Source: Vesta saturnalis
Taxonomy: Eukaryota; Arthropoda; Insecta; Coleoptera; Lampyridae
DNA: 64,000 nt
Direction of reading: 5' to 3'
Assembly (NCBI GenBank): GCA_036346205.1
Contig: JARFJB010000987.1
Span: 2,057,501 to 2,121,500, forward strand
The notes beneath the pieces were generated by a model. That model searched no databases, was not told the origin of the DNA, and saw nothing but the letters and a program-made list of their open reading frames with translations. Positions within the stretch are counted from its first letter, which is position 1. Each line of letters starts with the position of its first letter. Both the position numbers and the translations under genes were made by a program. Shown piece by piece: positions 24,964 through 37,976 of the stretch.

Positions 24964-25363
24964 ACACACACACGCACACACGCACACACGCGCACACGCG
25001 CACACGCGCGCACGCACTCACACGCACACGCGCACGCCCTTACACGCGCACGCCCGCACACCCGCGCACGCGCACACGCTCACACGCACACACGACACAC
25101 ACACGCACGCACGCACGCACGCACACACACACGCACGCCCACACGCACGCACACGCACACACACACGCACGCACGCACGCGTAGACACGCGCACACGCGC
25201 ACACGCGCGCACACGCACACGCGCACGCCCGTACACGCGCACGCCCGCACACCCGCGCACGCGCACACGCGCACACGCGCACACGCACACACGCACACAC
25301 GCACACACGCACACACACCCACACACACACGCACGCACGCACGCACGCACGCGCACACACAGA

Positions 25364-25408
<45 letters not shown>

Positions 25409-26900
25409 GGACACACACAGACGGACACACACAGACGGACACACACAGACGGACACACAGACCACACACACACGCGCACGTACGCACACGCACGCGCACA
25501 CGCACACACACACACACAGACAAGATTTTTTTTGCTCAAAATTTGTTTTTGGACGTTTTCGAACATTTCAAAGCGATTGAGCAAATAAAAAATTTTAAAA
25601 TTTTTTTGGCGATACAGTACTTTCTATCTGTTGGATGTGAAAGTATTTGAATACCTGTACAGTAAACTACAAAATAACATGCTCCAAACAGGATATTAAA
25701 TAACAGCGAGAACCAAAAAAGAATAGAAATTACAGACACAATAATTGAAAATCGTGCGTGCAGTAGAGATTAAGCAACTGAAGTCTGGAATAAACGCTTT
25801 ACGAGCATAAGTTTCCCACGTCAGCCTGTACCGCTAGCATGCAAAGAAGGCAAGGAAATTACTGACGTGAATCATGAATCTTTGTTTGAGGTCAGTTACA
25901 AGAAAGATAATTCAATCGCTATTAAATACGAAATCCAACGTATAAGATGGAATTACCCCAAATGCAGTAAAATTATTGAAAAATTACATTACAACAGAAT
26001 TAACCAATATTATTAACTTTATAAGTTCTGTTTATGCTAAAATAATAGAACAAACAATACAGGCACAAGCAGTATCATTCCTAGAAGAATGTAGTGTCTT
26101 TGCAAAAGAGAATAAGGATTCCGAGGTAAGACAGGTACTAAAGTTGCAACAGCGGAAGCCGTACCCCTAAATCAAGGAAATTTAGATAGTGGGCTAAAGT
26201 CATATACTCTCTTCATGGATATTCGTAAATCTAATTAAAAAACTGATCTATCTAGTTTGAACTGGTTCAAATCATCCTGAGAGAAGAGACAACAATATAC
26301 TCAGATCCTTCAACTAACAAACCAAATGGGAGACATTACAATGGGACTTTCTCAAGGATTCATATTGTCTCTTATATTTTTCACTATATTTATAATAATT
26401 TCGAATCCCAATAATTAAATGGGGAACTCGTACTCTTTACTGACGACACAACACTCATCTAGACAACTAAAACAGATGCAGAAATAAGAGATATCTACTA
26501 TTGAAAAGTACGTGAGGCATAAAAATCTCATAATTAACACTAAGAAAACGGCATATATCCCATTTAGCGTGGGAAAATGTAAAAATACCAAGAAGAAGAA
26601 ATGTAGGTAGGTAATAAGTTCAACTGCATTTCTAAGACTAACCATTAATCACAACATGAACTGGACAAATCGCATCGAAAATATGAGATAGAACAGCATT
26701 AAAAAAAGTTTCTACTTCGTCTTGGTTCTTTCAGTTACCTAGTGCAGTAACACACTGTATTCAATAAAACTTTACAACCTTACAGACCACAATACTTAAA
26801 GCTATAAAATCAATTTTCAGTTTAGAATATTGGTACACGACTGCATTTTAATACAAAGAACTCAACATCTTACTAGTGCAAGATGTTGTTGACATAACAC
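23980..26900 (+). mobile_element. Non-LTR (jockey-like) retrotransposon, decayed
   Basis: Three parts appear in the expected order. Near 24195-24290 a CCHC zinc-knuckle-like stretch (KCFQCNQYSH then SSNCR) marks the end of ORF1. At 24340-24465 the start of an AP-type endonuclease reads MRGIRNKMEEL and IDIVFITETWL. At about 25740-26760 a reverse transcriptase shows MGLSQGFILSLIFF (the PQGS-type box) and later LTTQHSS in place of the usual ADDT phrase. Stops and frameshifts are frequent, and a 740-bp CA/CG repeat (24786-25521) interrupts it between endonuclease and RT. Confidence 0.7.
24786..25521. repeat. CA/CG compound microsatellite, about 740 bp
   Basis: Nearly every base alternates purine and pyrimidine: CACACA, GCACGCAC, CACACG and, near 25405-25460, four copies of ACACACAGACGG. 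Long apparent frames on both strands are artefacts, because CA/CG repeats contain no stop codons. Alternating purine-pyrimidine DNA of this length can adopt Z-form. Confidence 0.95.
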
Positions 26901-26922
26901 AACTTTATAGGTGCACGATATA

Positions 26923-29668
26923 GGGGAGAGTGTGGAACAGTGGTCACCAAGGTGCATTTGTCACCCTCCTCTAAAATAACAAAACTCTTATATACTGTGC
27001 TGCCATCTAGCGACATCATAATAGCAGAGTGCCTGTTAGTGAAATTGGCAACCAACTTGCCCACATGTTCATAAACACAACTAACCTCAAAAATCACCGT
27101 TTTACTGCTCTATCAGGCAAGAAAAATAATAATTTACTGCTATTTAGAATTCATTTTCTGAAACACGTTTTACATCACTAATAAATAAAGCATTCGTGCT
27201 GGTATTGGTATACTTATATTTTTAAAGCATGAGCAGCTTTTTTGATTTTTCAATTTTATCGTCAATATTGTTATAAGGAACAGTGGGTACACACATTAAA
27301 CACCGCACATGTGATATTTCGGTTAGTGGCCACTCTACCTTCAGTTACTCAATAACTAGATAACTTAATTATTTTTACTTTCTACAAAATGGCTCGCATA
27401 AGCATAAACAAATACGCAAGACTTCTTCACAAGCCATGAGGAATGCAATTCGTGATGTAGTTGTTATAGGTGTATCCTTGAAAAGAGCAAATATAAGATA
27501 GAACATACCTCGAACAACATTAAGACGATACTTTGAAAATGCAAGAATCAAGAGAATGAAATTTACAGGAACTCTCCTATTTTAAAAGGAGCGCCAAGAT
27601 TAACTCTCAACTACGGCGTTAATCAAATAGTCAACTAACAAGAAAAGGATTCCCTCAGTGAATATTTTCAGATGATGATAAAACTATACCATGGTTTGGA
27701 TCCGAAGTGTGCACGTAAGCTGGACTATGAAATAGCAATTCCAACTTCATGGGAAACTAACCGCTCTGTAAGGAGAATATGGTTTAATGGCTTCATGAAA
27801 AGAAGAAGAGAATTACCTTTAAGATTCGCAGAAGCTACATCGTTGGGCTGAGCAAATTTATAATGTAAACGAGAGGGCACTAACAACGGTCTAGGGAATT
27901 GGTAAGGTGATTGCCACAAAAGGCAAGAAGCAAGTGGACCAAATAACATCAAGTGAAAGTGGAACACAAGTGACTATGTGTGGGTATATCAATGTTATTG
28001 GTAACAACATCCCACCTCTTCTTGAATTTCCAAGAAAATATATTAAAGATCACATGAGAAAAAATACACGAAGTGAATGACAGAAGAGTCGCCAGTGATA
28101 GTAATAATGAATAACTACAAAACTCATGTCGCACTCCAAGTTATATTCTTGAATTCCCAAGAAAATATATTAAAGATTATACGATCAAAAATGCACCAGT
28201 GGAAATGGTGGTGGATGACGTGATATTTTTATTGATTGACTAAATCATTTCATCCGGCAACCAACAGAAGAGTCACCAGTGTTACTAATGGAAAACTACA
28301 AAACTAAAGTGGCAAAGAAAAATCATATTGTTATTGATTCTGCCGCCGCACACTATTCATAGCTTAGAGCTATTAAACAAATGCGTGTAGGGTCCTTGAA
28401 AAAATTCTACAATCAGCCAAACATTCTTGGTGAAATTCCATGGAAGAGAACTAAAATCTATGATATTGCTGAAATTTTGGGATAATCTTATCCACTGACA
28501 TTCACTCTAAAAACAGTTTTCCGGTTTTCGCTCTACAGGAAATTGCCCAATCAATTGTAACATTTTCGGCGATGATGACTTCCAGGGGGCATCTGTCCCG
28601 GATACAATTGCCAAACCAGATGCAAGTCAAGACATTGTTGCCCAAGAGGCATTTATTTCCCCACAAGTTCTAAAACTATTTCCTTTTTCTACCTCTTCTG
28701 CTCCAACCAAAAGAAAAGAAAGGAAGAAGAAGACCGAATAAATATTGACTGAGAACCCTGCAATAGAAAGGTTTGAATTAGAGAGTCAAACGAAAGTAGC
28801 TCGCAAATCAGGTTTGAAGCACGACCCGTTAGTCAAGAGGAAGATTTGTGGTGATCAAGGAAATTCAAGTATTTTTGAAGAAATAATAAATGATAAACGA
28901 AGCAGGAAAACAGATGACACATCTACCACCGATGACAAGTCTGACATTGAGTTACCTGATCCTGACGACATCAACTTCGCAAGTGGCTCAGGCACACCTA
29001 ATGAAGGTATAGCTATAGGTGATCTCGGAAATATTAATATCGGTTATTTTGCCTTGGTAAAATTTTCTACAAAGAAGACAAGGAAGAATTATATTGAACG
29101 TATAACCGAAGTTCTCAAGGAAAGTGATGGGTTCAACATAACATTTCTACGACGGATTGAATTTTATTTATCCTGTTGTACCAGATTCTGGCAGTGTTCT
29201 GTTGAAGGACATTACCCTACATCTATTGAAACCGACAGAAGTAAGAGGCACTGCTCAATCAGCAAATGTGTTCAGATCTCCGATGTAATTCTCTCTGTGT
29301 AATGTATCTTACCTCAACTTACCTTAATGCACCCTACCGCAACTAAATTGGAAAGTGTTATTGTGAATTACCTATAATTTTTAAAATATTTCAACAGCAA
29401 TTAAGTCGTAAATCATCTAATTCATTATAAAAGCAGTGTCTAGAGTACTATATGCATATGACCACAGTACCATATATGATAGTATAATGGTAATTTATCA
29501 TTACTTCCGAAGTAAGTTTTATCTTGATACCCTCCATCCTTTTTTTTTTAATGCAACCAATTTAAGTTGGAGACATTCGTACATTTCATTGCAGATATAA
29601 CTTTCATCCTGAATTATGAATTTATTAATATTTAGATGAACTGGTGGCCACTGTTCCATACTCTTCCT
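26923..29668 (+). mobile_element. Pogo/Tigger-type DNA transposon
   Basis: The left end GGGGAGAGTGTGGAACAGTGG at 26923 pairs with the right end, whose reverse complement from 29668 reads AGGAAGAGTATGGAACAGTGG. Both lie next to TA. The inverted ends are about 27 bp. The body encodes a broken pogo-type transposase on the + strand. A part of the catalytic region is tandemly duplicated (about 27990-28150 against 28150-28330). Confidence 0.8.
27415..29302 (+). pseudogene. Pogo-type (DDE_1) transposase, broken
   Basis: In order: a psq/CENP-B-like DNA-binding start (RNAIRDVVV, then TTLRRYFENA at about 27520), a GFMKRR-like motif seen as GLMASMKRRRELPLRFAEAT (27785), a catalytic stretch VIGNNIPPLLEFPRKYI (27990), PVLLLMENYKT where the usual aspartate is Glu (28275), and a C-terminal region. 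The last open frame, 28745-29302, holds an acidic linker and the element-specific tail (ALVKFSTKKTRKNYIERI, then a FLRR phrase). Frames are interrupted repeatedly, so it cannot make a transposase. Confidence 0.75.
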
Positions 29669-30329
29669 TACTTCACAACAAAATTAGGACCAACGAAACG
29701 CTATACCATAGTTGTGAATTCCACGAACGCTATACGTAAGAGATAAACCCACTAAGCAAGGCATGCAATTCCCTTGTTGATGGTATCAACAAGAGAATTG
29801 CCCGGTACTATGCTATTCTAAGTGAATCAGAAGACCGAAGAATAACTAATCCACGGTTAAGAGTTGAATAAAGGCAAGAAGCTCAGACTGACAAATTCCT
29901 AATAGACACAAACGAAATCATTCAATCAATTGTGCTTTAAAATATAGAAGTAGAATACTTGTATAACTATGTTGTGTAGGTTTAAAAAAATCAGTTAAAT
30001 GAGTATATTATTTACATACGTTCTTTAAACTGTCATATTGTAACGACTTATACAAAATTTTTAAAACGCAAGGTTGACACTAGTTGTAGTATTAGTTAAA
30101 TTGCAATAAGTTATAGTAGGTAATGATATTCTTGTTGCTAGTGAATTTCAGGTTGTAATATGTGGTTATGTGTAAGCTTGTTTAACTAACTAAACAAGCA
30201 CTCCATAATAAATCTAGACAGTAGTGTTAGAAAACACTGATAAAGGCACAGCTTCGTGTTCTACTTTTTCTTGATAAAATGGTCTTAAAGATATGATATA
30301 AAGTTTTTTTTAACAATTGTGGTCCAGAA
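29669..30329. other. Nothing recognised
   Basis: AT-rich DNA between the pogo element and a LINE copy. Confidence 0.35.
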
Positions 30330-31640
30330 CAGGATATGTTAACCTAACGTGCTAAATCACTCATCGATTTTGAATTGCCTATAACTAGTGAAAGGAAAAC
30401 AGGAACTAGGAAGATTATTCCAGAGTATAAAAACCTTGTAGAAGAATGTGGAAAGCGCTCGTTTGGTACGATAAGTTCAGATTTGCACTGTATATTGATG
30501 ATATGAACGGGCGAACCGGGTAGTCCTAGTAAAGGTGACCCGAGATGCTATTAAAGAATGTAATTCAGCGGCACAATAGCCACTGCAATACCGATAGTAC
30601 AAAGAAAAAATTGAAACCATTCTTCTGTGCTTAAGGGACCGTGTGTCAAAACTTAAGGACAAGTCATTTAGAAGCTGTTCTTTAAATACGGTAAAAGGTA
30701 TCGAGAGCGTATTGTGGAGCACCAACCCAGTGTTATATTTATTTTTCGAGCAGTTGATTTAGTAGCTGACAAAAGATGATGAACCCTTGAGAGATATGAA
30801 AAAGCAATCGATCTTTTTTGGCGGACACAAAGCAACACAGTTTTGTTAGAATTAAACTTAACTAGATTATTACTTCCTTATTCAAGTATACGTTCAATGT
30901 CTTTATTAATTGAATTGGCTATTTAGCTTTAATGTCTTGATTTGAGATAGAATGTGGATTACTATCATGAGTACACTGAAATGAATTACTATGAAAGGTG
31001 CTGTCGTCAGCAAAGCAATGGACCGGTTAGTCATTGAAGGAATAAGATCATTTATTTATAGAAGTAAAAGTGTAGAAGCTATCAATGATCGAATTTTTCA
31101 ACTTCTTTTGAAAAGAGGCCATCAACTATGACACGTATTCGTCTTTTATCAAAGAAACTGAAAACCTGGTTGATGAGCCTATCAGTTAACTCAAACGAGG
31201 ACAGTTTGACAAGCAAACACTTATGCCAAACTTGGTCAAATGTTTTTGTCAGATATCTAAAGCGACTATAATTAGGGTTATGAACATTGAAATCTCCCAG
31301 AATTGAAAAATCGCAAGATGGAAACTAAGATAATCGAGGAGGTCTTGAAAGTTACTGTCATTTGGAAGACCTATACATGCGGCAGTAGAATTTGACAAAT
31401 TTAGAAAGCAGGATGTTTCAACCAAATCACGTCTTCAAAGAAAAAATCCTCTTGCAAGCAATGCTGTGCTTGAGATATGCACATGCTCTGCCTTTGTTAT
31501 ATTGGGAAAAGAAGACTCTTAGATTTTTATGATCACACCCTTTTGTAAAGAAATTCACAACAAAAGCCCGTTGGTTTCTCGCGTTAGATCATCAGTTGTT
31601 ATTAACGTCGGCTTTATACTGTCATATCTAAAAAAGTAGA
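30330..31640 (-). mobile_element. LINE copy B (same family as 58517-60830)
   Basis: The minus strand matches the 58.5-60.8 kb LINE segment by segment: the GCCGAATTACATTC-like 3' end at 30500-30570 (protein phrase ASRVTFTRTTRFA), the RT region and the AAAATCGCAAGATGG block at 31310. It is shorter through internal deletions, and all frames are broken. Confidence 0.65.
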
Positions 31641-32934
31641 CTTTCGCGATTCATAATTAGAAGTACTTTTTTTTATGCTTTAATTCATGTATTTTAAAAT
31701 AATGTATACATTTCAGAATTAAAAAATTTAATCAAATTGCCAAAACAAGTTCATAAAACAAGAAAATGCAATGAAAAGCCGTACTATGGTAGTTAAACGT
31801 ATATGAAAGCCAATTATAAAAACAACATTATATTTTACTAAAGGATAGATAGAACTTTAATAAATTAAAAATATTTAACCTGCCCTCAAAATGGCAAATC
31901 AGAACACCCTCTAACGGGCGAGGGCTCACCCAAAAAACTAATTTAACAAAATTTTATCACATTATAATGTCAGGTCAAAGTTGTAAAATCTGATTTAAAA
32001 AATGGTAAAAGAATTCAAAACTAAAAACTAGACATACTATGTAAAGATCTAGTTAAATTGTAACAAATTCAATAAAGAAAATTATTTTTGTTCCTACTTG
32101 AATACTGTAGTTGTTATTGTGCATTGAAGACAGGATGTTTACGTTTATACTTATTTTAAATTTAACTGTATACGTTAAATCATTCAATGCTGTGATGCAT
32201 AAACATTTAATAGGTAACCATTACTTCAGGGACTAGGAAAAACACAACAAAAAACCTAGATATACCAAACGTTAAAATTAAAATTTATACTATTTCATCG
32301 GAAATGTTTAGCTGTGAATTCATTTCACAACTTTGCACTGACATTACAATGTAATTAAATTTTGTTCTTTTTGGTTGTGGCATTATAAGGCAGATTAATA
32401 ATGTATAATTTATTACAGTTCTATCTAATCTTTAGTAAAATAAAGCTTAGTTTCCATAGTTTGCTTTCAAATACACTACATTTTCATTTTCATATTTTAT
32501 CAACTTATTTTGAAAATTTAATTAATTTTTTTTATTCCGCCATTACTACTGACGACCATAACCGTATAAATTTGTATACATTATCTGAAAAACACGATTT
32601 AAAACTTAAACGATAAGTATTTGTAATTATAATTCATATCAGGCACACTCTGATGAAATTCCACCGCCATGGTGCCCACTTACTGTAAATCTAAATTGTA
32701 TGGGTAAATGTGGTTTGCCGGAGCCTGATGGCCCGCAGCCATTGCGGAAAATATGTGTTCTAACTAACCTTCTATCTCTCCCGTCTCGAATATGTATTAA
32801 GACCTCGTTAAAAAAATCACACCTTAAATGCCTGCACCTCGAAATAAACAAAAACCAGACATAAGCGTTATTACACTTAATTAAAACGCCTACTTCTCAA
32901 CATTGCCCGGGAAGCCATTTCACTTGAAAATACG
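31641..32934. other. AT-rich, no supported gene
   Basis: A GC-richer patch at 32640-32850 contains an ATG-led 19-codon frame with a CA|GTAAGT donor on the minus strand. Nothing supports it as an exon. Confidence 0.35.
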
Positions 32935-33045
32935 GAATACTGGTTCTGTGACAGGACCTGTAATAAACAAAATACACACCACCCAAGATTACAAAACACC
33001 AAATGATTTGAAGTGCTAAGCTATTATAATTAGCGTTCAACTTTT
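32935..33045 (-). mobile_element. Penelope-like element terminal fragment
   Basis: GACAGGACCTGTAATAAACA and the following bases, including TGCTAAGCTATTATAATTAG, match the terminal region of the Penelope-like copy beginning at 55265. No coding part is attached. Confidence 0.55.
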
Positions 33046-33137
33046 TTATTATAAAACATAAATATTCGAATATGGCTTATTTATAACACAGTAGACATGT
33101 TGATTCACAAAACGGCAACTTATTTGCATATTTATTT

Positions 33138-34002
33138 TATTTGGTTTATCTGTGGTCTGGAGTCGCTGGATTTTGATTGGTGGCTAGTTTGTTTTGTTTC
33201 TTTAGTTTCTAAGGTTTGATTGTTCGTATTTTTACATGTTCGTGTATGTGTTTGATGGCTATCAGTTGCGTGTTTCCATGTTTTAACTTCTTTGGAATGA
33301 TTTTCATCTTGTTGAGTGTATGTTTAAGGCGCTTGGGGGTGTTTGTTGGCTGCTTTTTTTGTTTTGAGGGTTTCATATGTGCGTATTTGGACGTTGATTA
33401 CTAGTTTTTCTTGTTTGCGTGTATGCATGTTTGGAAGTTTTATGTGTATGGGTGTATACTTTGTTTGCTAGTTCTCTTGTTTGTATGTGTTTGTTTACTA
33501 CTAGATTTTTGCATATATTAGTTGCTTTGGTATATGTTTTCACATGTTTTGTAAATATTTCGGCTGTTTTGGAGTTTATTGATATATTTATCGAGTAGGT
33601 TACTAGTTTACAAATTACACCACAAGATTGCGTTGCAACCTGTGTGTTAGAATCCATATTTATACCACAGTATAGCGTTTCAAACTGTATACTAACTTTT
33701 AATTATACCAACAGATGCCCTAGTGGTTTAAATTATACCACAAGATAACGTATATAGCTTAAATTATAACACAAGATGTAGCTACAAACTATATCTAATC
33801 CTAATTATACCAAAATATTGAAGGCGAACGGGAGATGGGGGATCTTATACGCCAAATCATAAATCTACCAAAAGAACCTTATCTCGAGATGCTGAAACCA
33901 AGGTGTAGTTTGTTTGGTTTATCTGTGGTCTGGAGTCGCTGGATTTTTATTGATGGCTAGCTTGTTTTGTTTGTTTAGTTTCTAAGGTTTGATTGTTTGT
34001 AT
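33138..34002. repeat. Pair of 95-bp direct repeats, 770 bp apart
   Basis: GGTTTATCTGTGGTCTGGAG and about 75 further bases occur at 33138-33232 and 33908-34002 with few differences. The spacing could fit a small LTR-bounded relic, but no coding domain lies between. Confidence 0.7.
33610..33825. repeat. Minisatellite of AATTATACCACAAGAT units
   Basis: Six degenerate units begin near 33613, 33657, 33700, 33731, 33762 and 33803. Each starts with AATTATACCA or a close variant and has a variable tail, so the period varies from about 30 to 44 bp. Confidence 0.65.
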
Positions 34003-34189
34003 TTTATATAATAGTAACACTGATTTAGGACCAAATCTTCTAAAAGGGCCGTATTTCAAGATGTGCAATCCAACGTCTGCCAAGACGTCAAAATTCAACC
34101 AATAAAGGAATACGCAAACAAGGTGGTCGAAAGCCAAAGAGGTAAAAGGGATGATGACATGCCAAATGGTACACAGAAAAAAGCAAGAA

Positions 34190-34300
34190 GGCGGATTCCC
34201 AAAAAGGCACACGCGAAGAAGATGGCGGGAACAAAATGACGGAAAGCCAAAAAACACATTGAAACAAGATGACGGCAAAGCCAAAAAGACACGGAAACAA
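34190..34300. repeat. Short minisatellite, about 33-bp period
   Basis: Units containing GGAAACAAGATGACGG(A)AAGCCAAAAA(G)ACAC repeat about three times, with drift. Confidence 0.55.
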
Positions 34301-34847
34301 GACGTTTTACCTATATGAGATATGCAACCCGCAGAAGATGTGGGGTTGAAAATCCGAATCCGAAAAATACGAGTTGAAGAATGAGCCTCCAAAGTAAAGG
34401 TTGAAAAGCCGCTACAAAAGAGATCAATTTCTTTGTATGATTAAACATCAATTAACGTGGAATTGAAAAGCATTAACGCTGGCCATCGCACATTTTTTGG
34501 TTCTTTGAGCGGGATTTTTTAATGATAGTTTCGAATAGCTTCCTTATTCTGCGAAGGGGCTTGAAATAAAATAGAAAGAATATTGCATTTTAGAGTAAAG
34601 TTGTTGGTACGAGTTTGAAGTACTTAAACGTTTATTTAAATTTGTATATAAGTATATCGTATTAAATTAGGGTTTACAATGGCCTCAAAGTTAAAATTGC
34701 AAGCTTTTCGTATGTTTAGCTCAATATACTTGCCACTAATTATGAGTTGTCAAAACATGCATTAGTAGACACAGATTCGAATAAATCGTTATTTTTTGTT
34801 TGGTTTATGCAAATAAAATCGTCAAAAGAAACTTTTGATTTCAATCA

Positions 34848-35460
34848 GTCGCTTTACTTGCTGATAAAATCGATCAGCTGCAAGTAGAGTATGAAATTGT
34901 ATCGCAATTCCTTGCTAAATTCGTAGTGATTGAAATTGCATTTTTGCAGCTATTTCTAGTCTCGCCTGGTGACAATTAGCAATCAGCAAAGCGCAAATTC
35001 AGAACATTTTATCGATCATTTGAAACCAATCTCGCTTACAAAATTTGATGGAAGGATAAAAGGTTTTCCACCTTTTAGAGATCTTTTCATAAAACTTCTA
35101 GATGAAAAATCATACGATAACGTTGAAAAATGCGATTTTGTTCAATTGATTCCTCTTTGTGCGGACAATTACACAATCGCATTTGGTACCTTGTTAGATA
35201 GATACAATAATGAACGCATCTTAGCTGAAATTTATTGGAATGAAATAAAGAAAAATCCTGTAATGCCTTCTGAATCTGTTAGCAACTTGGCAACAATTTA
35301 TAGAATAAAATTCATGAAAATAGTCAAGCTTGACCATTCTACCCGTGAGAAAATCGAACTCAAATTAGGCAAAAGCAAAATTTCTCCTGTTTCAGGTTTG
35401 TTAAATGAACATTGTTGTCTACTTAGCATAGCACATTCGTTTCGGTTAGCAACCGCGTAA
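34848..35460 (+). pseudogene. BEL/Pao Gag-like (DUF1759) segment
   Basis: The frame contains the signature beginning of the Pao Gag domain: SLTKFDGRIKGFPPFRDLFI followed by VEKCDFVQLI and a LLDRYNNERIL phrase, all matching the DUF1759 layout. Gag forms the particle in which the RNA is copied. There is a stop upstream of the open part and the C-terminal zinc-finger portion is absent, so it is incomplete. Confidence 0.75.
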
Positions 35461-35849
35461 AGTCTCTTTCGCGTTCGTTTAATCTCGCTTTTAAACAATC
35501 AATCGGAAAACCATATTTGTTAGTACTTTCTCGGATAATACTAGTAAATGCATTATTTACTCCCAATTGCATGAGTTGTTTTTCGATCCTGTATATAAAG
35601 ACAAACAACTCCAAGAACGTTTTGAATTCGTCAAGCGCAATCATATTTGGCTAAATTGTTTTCTACCGGGAAACATCATCTCAAATTGCTTGTCAAGTAG
35701 GAAGTGTCGAACCCGTGAAACACGACATTATACCTTGTTACGTTTTGTGACTCGGCTTTCTTGCCCAATCGCGCAACCTGTTGCATCGACATCATCAGTC
35801 TGATTAATCGTTGTTCAGCGACCTTCAAGGTGTCTAATTATAGTCGTTC

Positions 35850-36165
35850 CTCTACTTTTGGATAACATTGTTTTAGAAATTAAAGACAAGCTCGGCCGTT
35901 TTCATATCGCAATAACAATGATTGACTCAGGAACAAGCTTCGTTCATTACCTATAGCTTAATCGACAGGTTTACATTTCCCAAACAACCACACTCTATTC
36001 CAATTAGTAGATTAGGAGATATCGCTACCCCATCTTCGTGCACTGCCACCCAGGGAATTCGTCTTGGTGACTCTGCAATCCACTATGTTGAATTTGAATT
36101 TTTCGTACTAGATAAAATTTGTGGTAGTTGCCTAATGATACGGTGAATCTTGATATTTGCGTACT
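35850..36165 (+). pseudogene. BEL/Pao aspartic protease (DUF1758-like) remnant
   Basis: The phrase LEIKDKLGRFHIAITMIDSG at about 35875-35930 carries the catalytic Asp-Ser-Gly of a retroviral-type protease. Frame breaks follow soon after. A later LRGLNWCITFGINQV stretch near 36165 resembles the end of the domain. Confidence 0.55.
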
Positions 36166-36419
36166 TCGTGGATTAAATTGGTGTATTACCTTTGGTATCA
36201 ACCAAGTCCAGTCCAAATACTGTTATAATCACACTTATCGCGAGCACTAGCCGAGGTAGCGTTGCTCGCATTGAAGATCATCCTTTCTTTCTTGGAACAG
36301 TATTTGGTCAAGTAGTTGTGGGTTCTGTAAGATATTCAAAACCCCAGCAAGTCTTACAATCGTTATTTTTACCACTCTCGCCATCTGTAGATCAAGTTAT
36401 TGAACAACCTTGAAATATC

Positions 36420-37500
36420 AAAGAAGTACCTTCTAAACCGTTAGTAGCTCCTGAAGAGGAATTTGCTGAATCCTCCTTCAAGGCGTTATTGTGTAGAACA
36501 CCTTTTGGTCGTTTTGATTTCGCGATTCTATTCAAGGTTGCCGAGCCTACCTTCGAAGCTTCCATCGATATCGCAGATAGTTGCCTTTTCTCATTAGAAA
36601 AACACCGCTCGTTTATTCTTTGTTCATGGACTTTATGATTGATTATTTAGGTTTTGGTCACATGAAGGAGTAACTACAGATAGTAACAGGTATTACATTT
36701 CGCGTCATGGTGTCTTCAAATCTAATGAAGAACATGAGTAAAATCGTCTCGACCAAAGCTTCAAATCAACAATATCTAAATGATATTCTTCTCGTTGGAC
36801 TAAGTAATCTAAAATTGCTGCTGTAGTTAAGAATACGTCAAATTGTTTTCGAGTGTGACGTTCGTCAAATGTATGATCAAATTTTTATTCATACTGAACA
36901 TCGTAAACACTAACTCATCGCTGGAGATTCTCGATTGATGATCCAATATCCACTTACCAATTAAGCACGGTCACGTATGGCGTCCCTTCTGCAGATTGGA
37001 ATTAGCAGAGCGTGGTCATGACCAATTTCCTCTAGCGCTCAAGCCGTTCGTACTAGCTTTTACTTAGATAATTTTATTTGTGCCACTTCATCCGTATAGG
37101 AAGCAAAAAGATTCGTTTTGCAATTAATATAACTCTTTGCTTTAGGTTGTTTGGAACTTCATTAGTGTGCAAATGGAGGTTTTAGATTCTGTTCTAATGG
37201 AGAAGGGACAACTTCAAACTCCTTCGTTTGATAATGAATCTCTCAAAACTGTTAAGATTCTTGATCTTCAGTGGCATTCGGCATCTGACACATTTTCGTT
37301 TTTCGTTAATCTTCGTGGCGTGACGTGATCAAAGCGCTCCCTCTTGCCAGTGTTAACTCACTTGGTTGTCGCGCACCATTAGTTTTTCACTAAATCTCTC
37401 ATCTGACAAATATAGTTATTAGGGCTTGGTTGGGATGTGGAACCACATATTGAACTCGTTTCTCTATGGAAACAATTAATAGCTAAGTTATTTGAACTTT
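36420..37500 (+). pseudogene. BEL/Pao reverse transcriptase remnant
   Basis: Visible motifs are DILLVGLSNL (36780), CDVRQMYDQIFIHTEHR (about 36855), the phrase AVRTSFYLDNFICATS (about 37035) and LPLASVNSLGCRAP (about 37340). The YVDD-type catalytic box reads YLDN, so the second aspartate is replaced by asparagine. Stops occur throughout. Confidence 0.7.
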
Positions 37501-37869
37501 CATCGCTTTAGTTGCCGCTCGAATTGATTCCGAATTGAGCCTCCTCGTGCGCCTTTTATGCTTTTCCCGATAGAAAATTCGGTACTCCTTTCGTAATCGC
37601 AAAGTCAAAGATCAAATTATTCATCCCACGTCTCGAACTTCGAGCTGGTGCTTTGCTAGCCATATGAAAAATTTGTTTGCGAAACCTTTCGTAGTCGCGA
37701 TATTTTCGCTTAGATACCAACGTACTTACTTGGATTCGTTCATTATCCTGATAATTAAAGGTATGCGCGTTACGAATCGCATCGTTTACATACATGATCG
37801 TATACCTTCGAGTTGTTGACATTACGTACCGCCGTAGAAAAATCCTGCTGAGCCTGCTTCTGGTGGTTT

Positions 37870-37976
37870 TTTTACCAAGTAAAATCTTTTCCCAACCCTT
37901 GTGGTGGTCAGGGCTTATATTTACAGTATCTTCGCTTGGTACAGAAAGCGTACCAACATTTAGTTTGTGTTCGTAA
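37870..37976 (+). pseudogene. BEL/Pao segment preceding integrase
   Basis: QPLWWSGLIFTVSS resembles the conserved PLWWxGPxWL motif that precedes the integrase in Pao elements. The frame ends at 37976, and no integrase catalytic residues follow before unrelated sequence. Confidence 0.5.

Noticed and set aside
24678..25584. Several long open frames on both strands (up to 188 codons of Cys/Val/Arg or Thr/His/Ala)
   Set aside because: They arise from the CA/CG repeat, which has no stop codons in any frame. The composition is repetitive and has no start context.
32639..32851. Minus-strand frame with NGCGPSGSGKPHLP, and an overlapping ATG-led 19-codon piece with a GTAAGT donor
   Set aside because: No domain match I can defend and no partner exon. 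It could be chance in a GC-richer patch.
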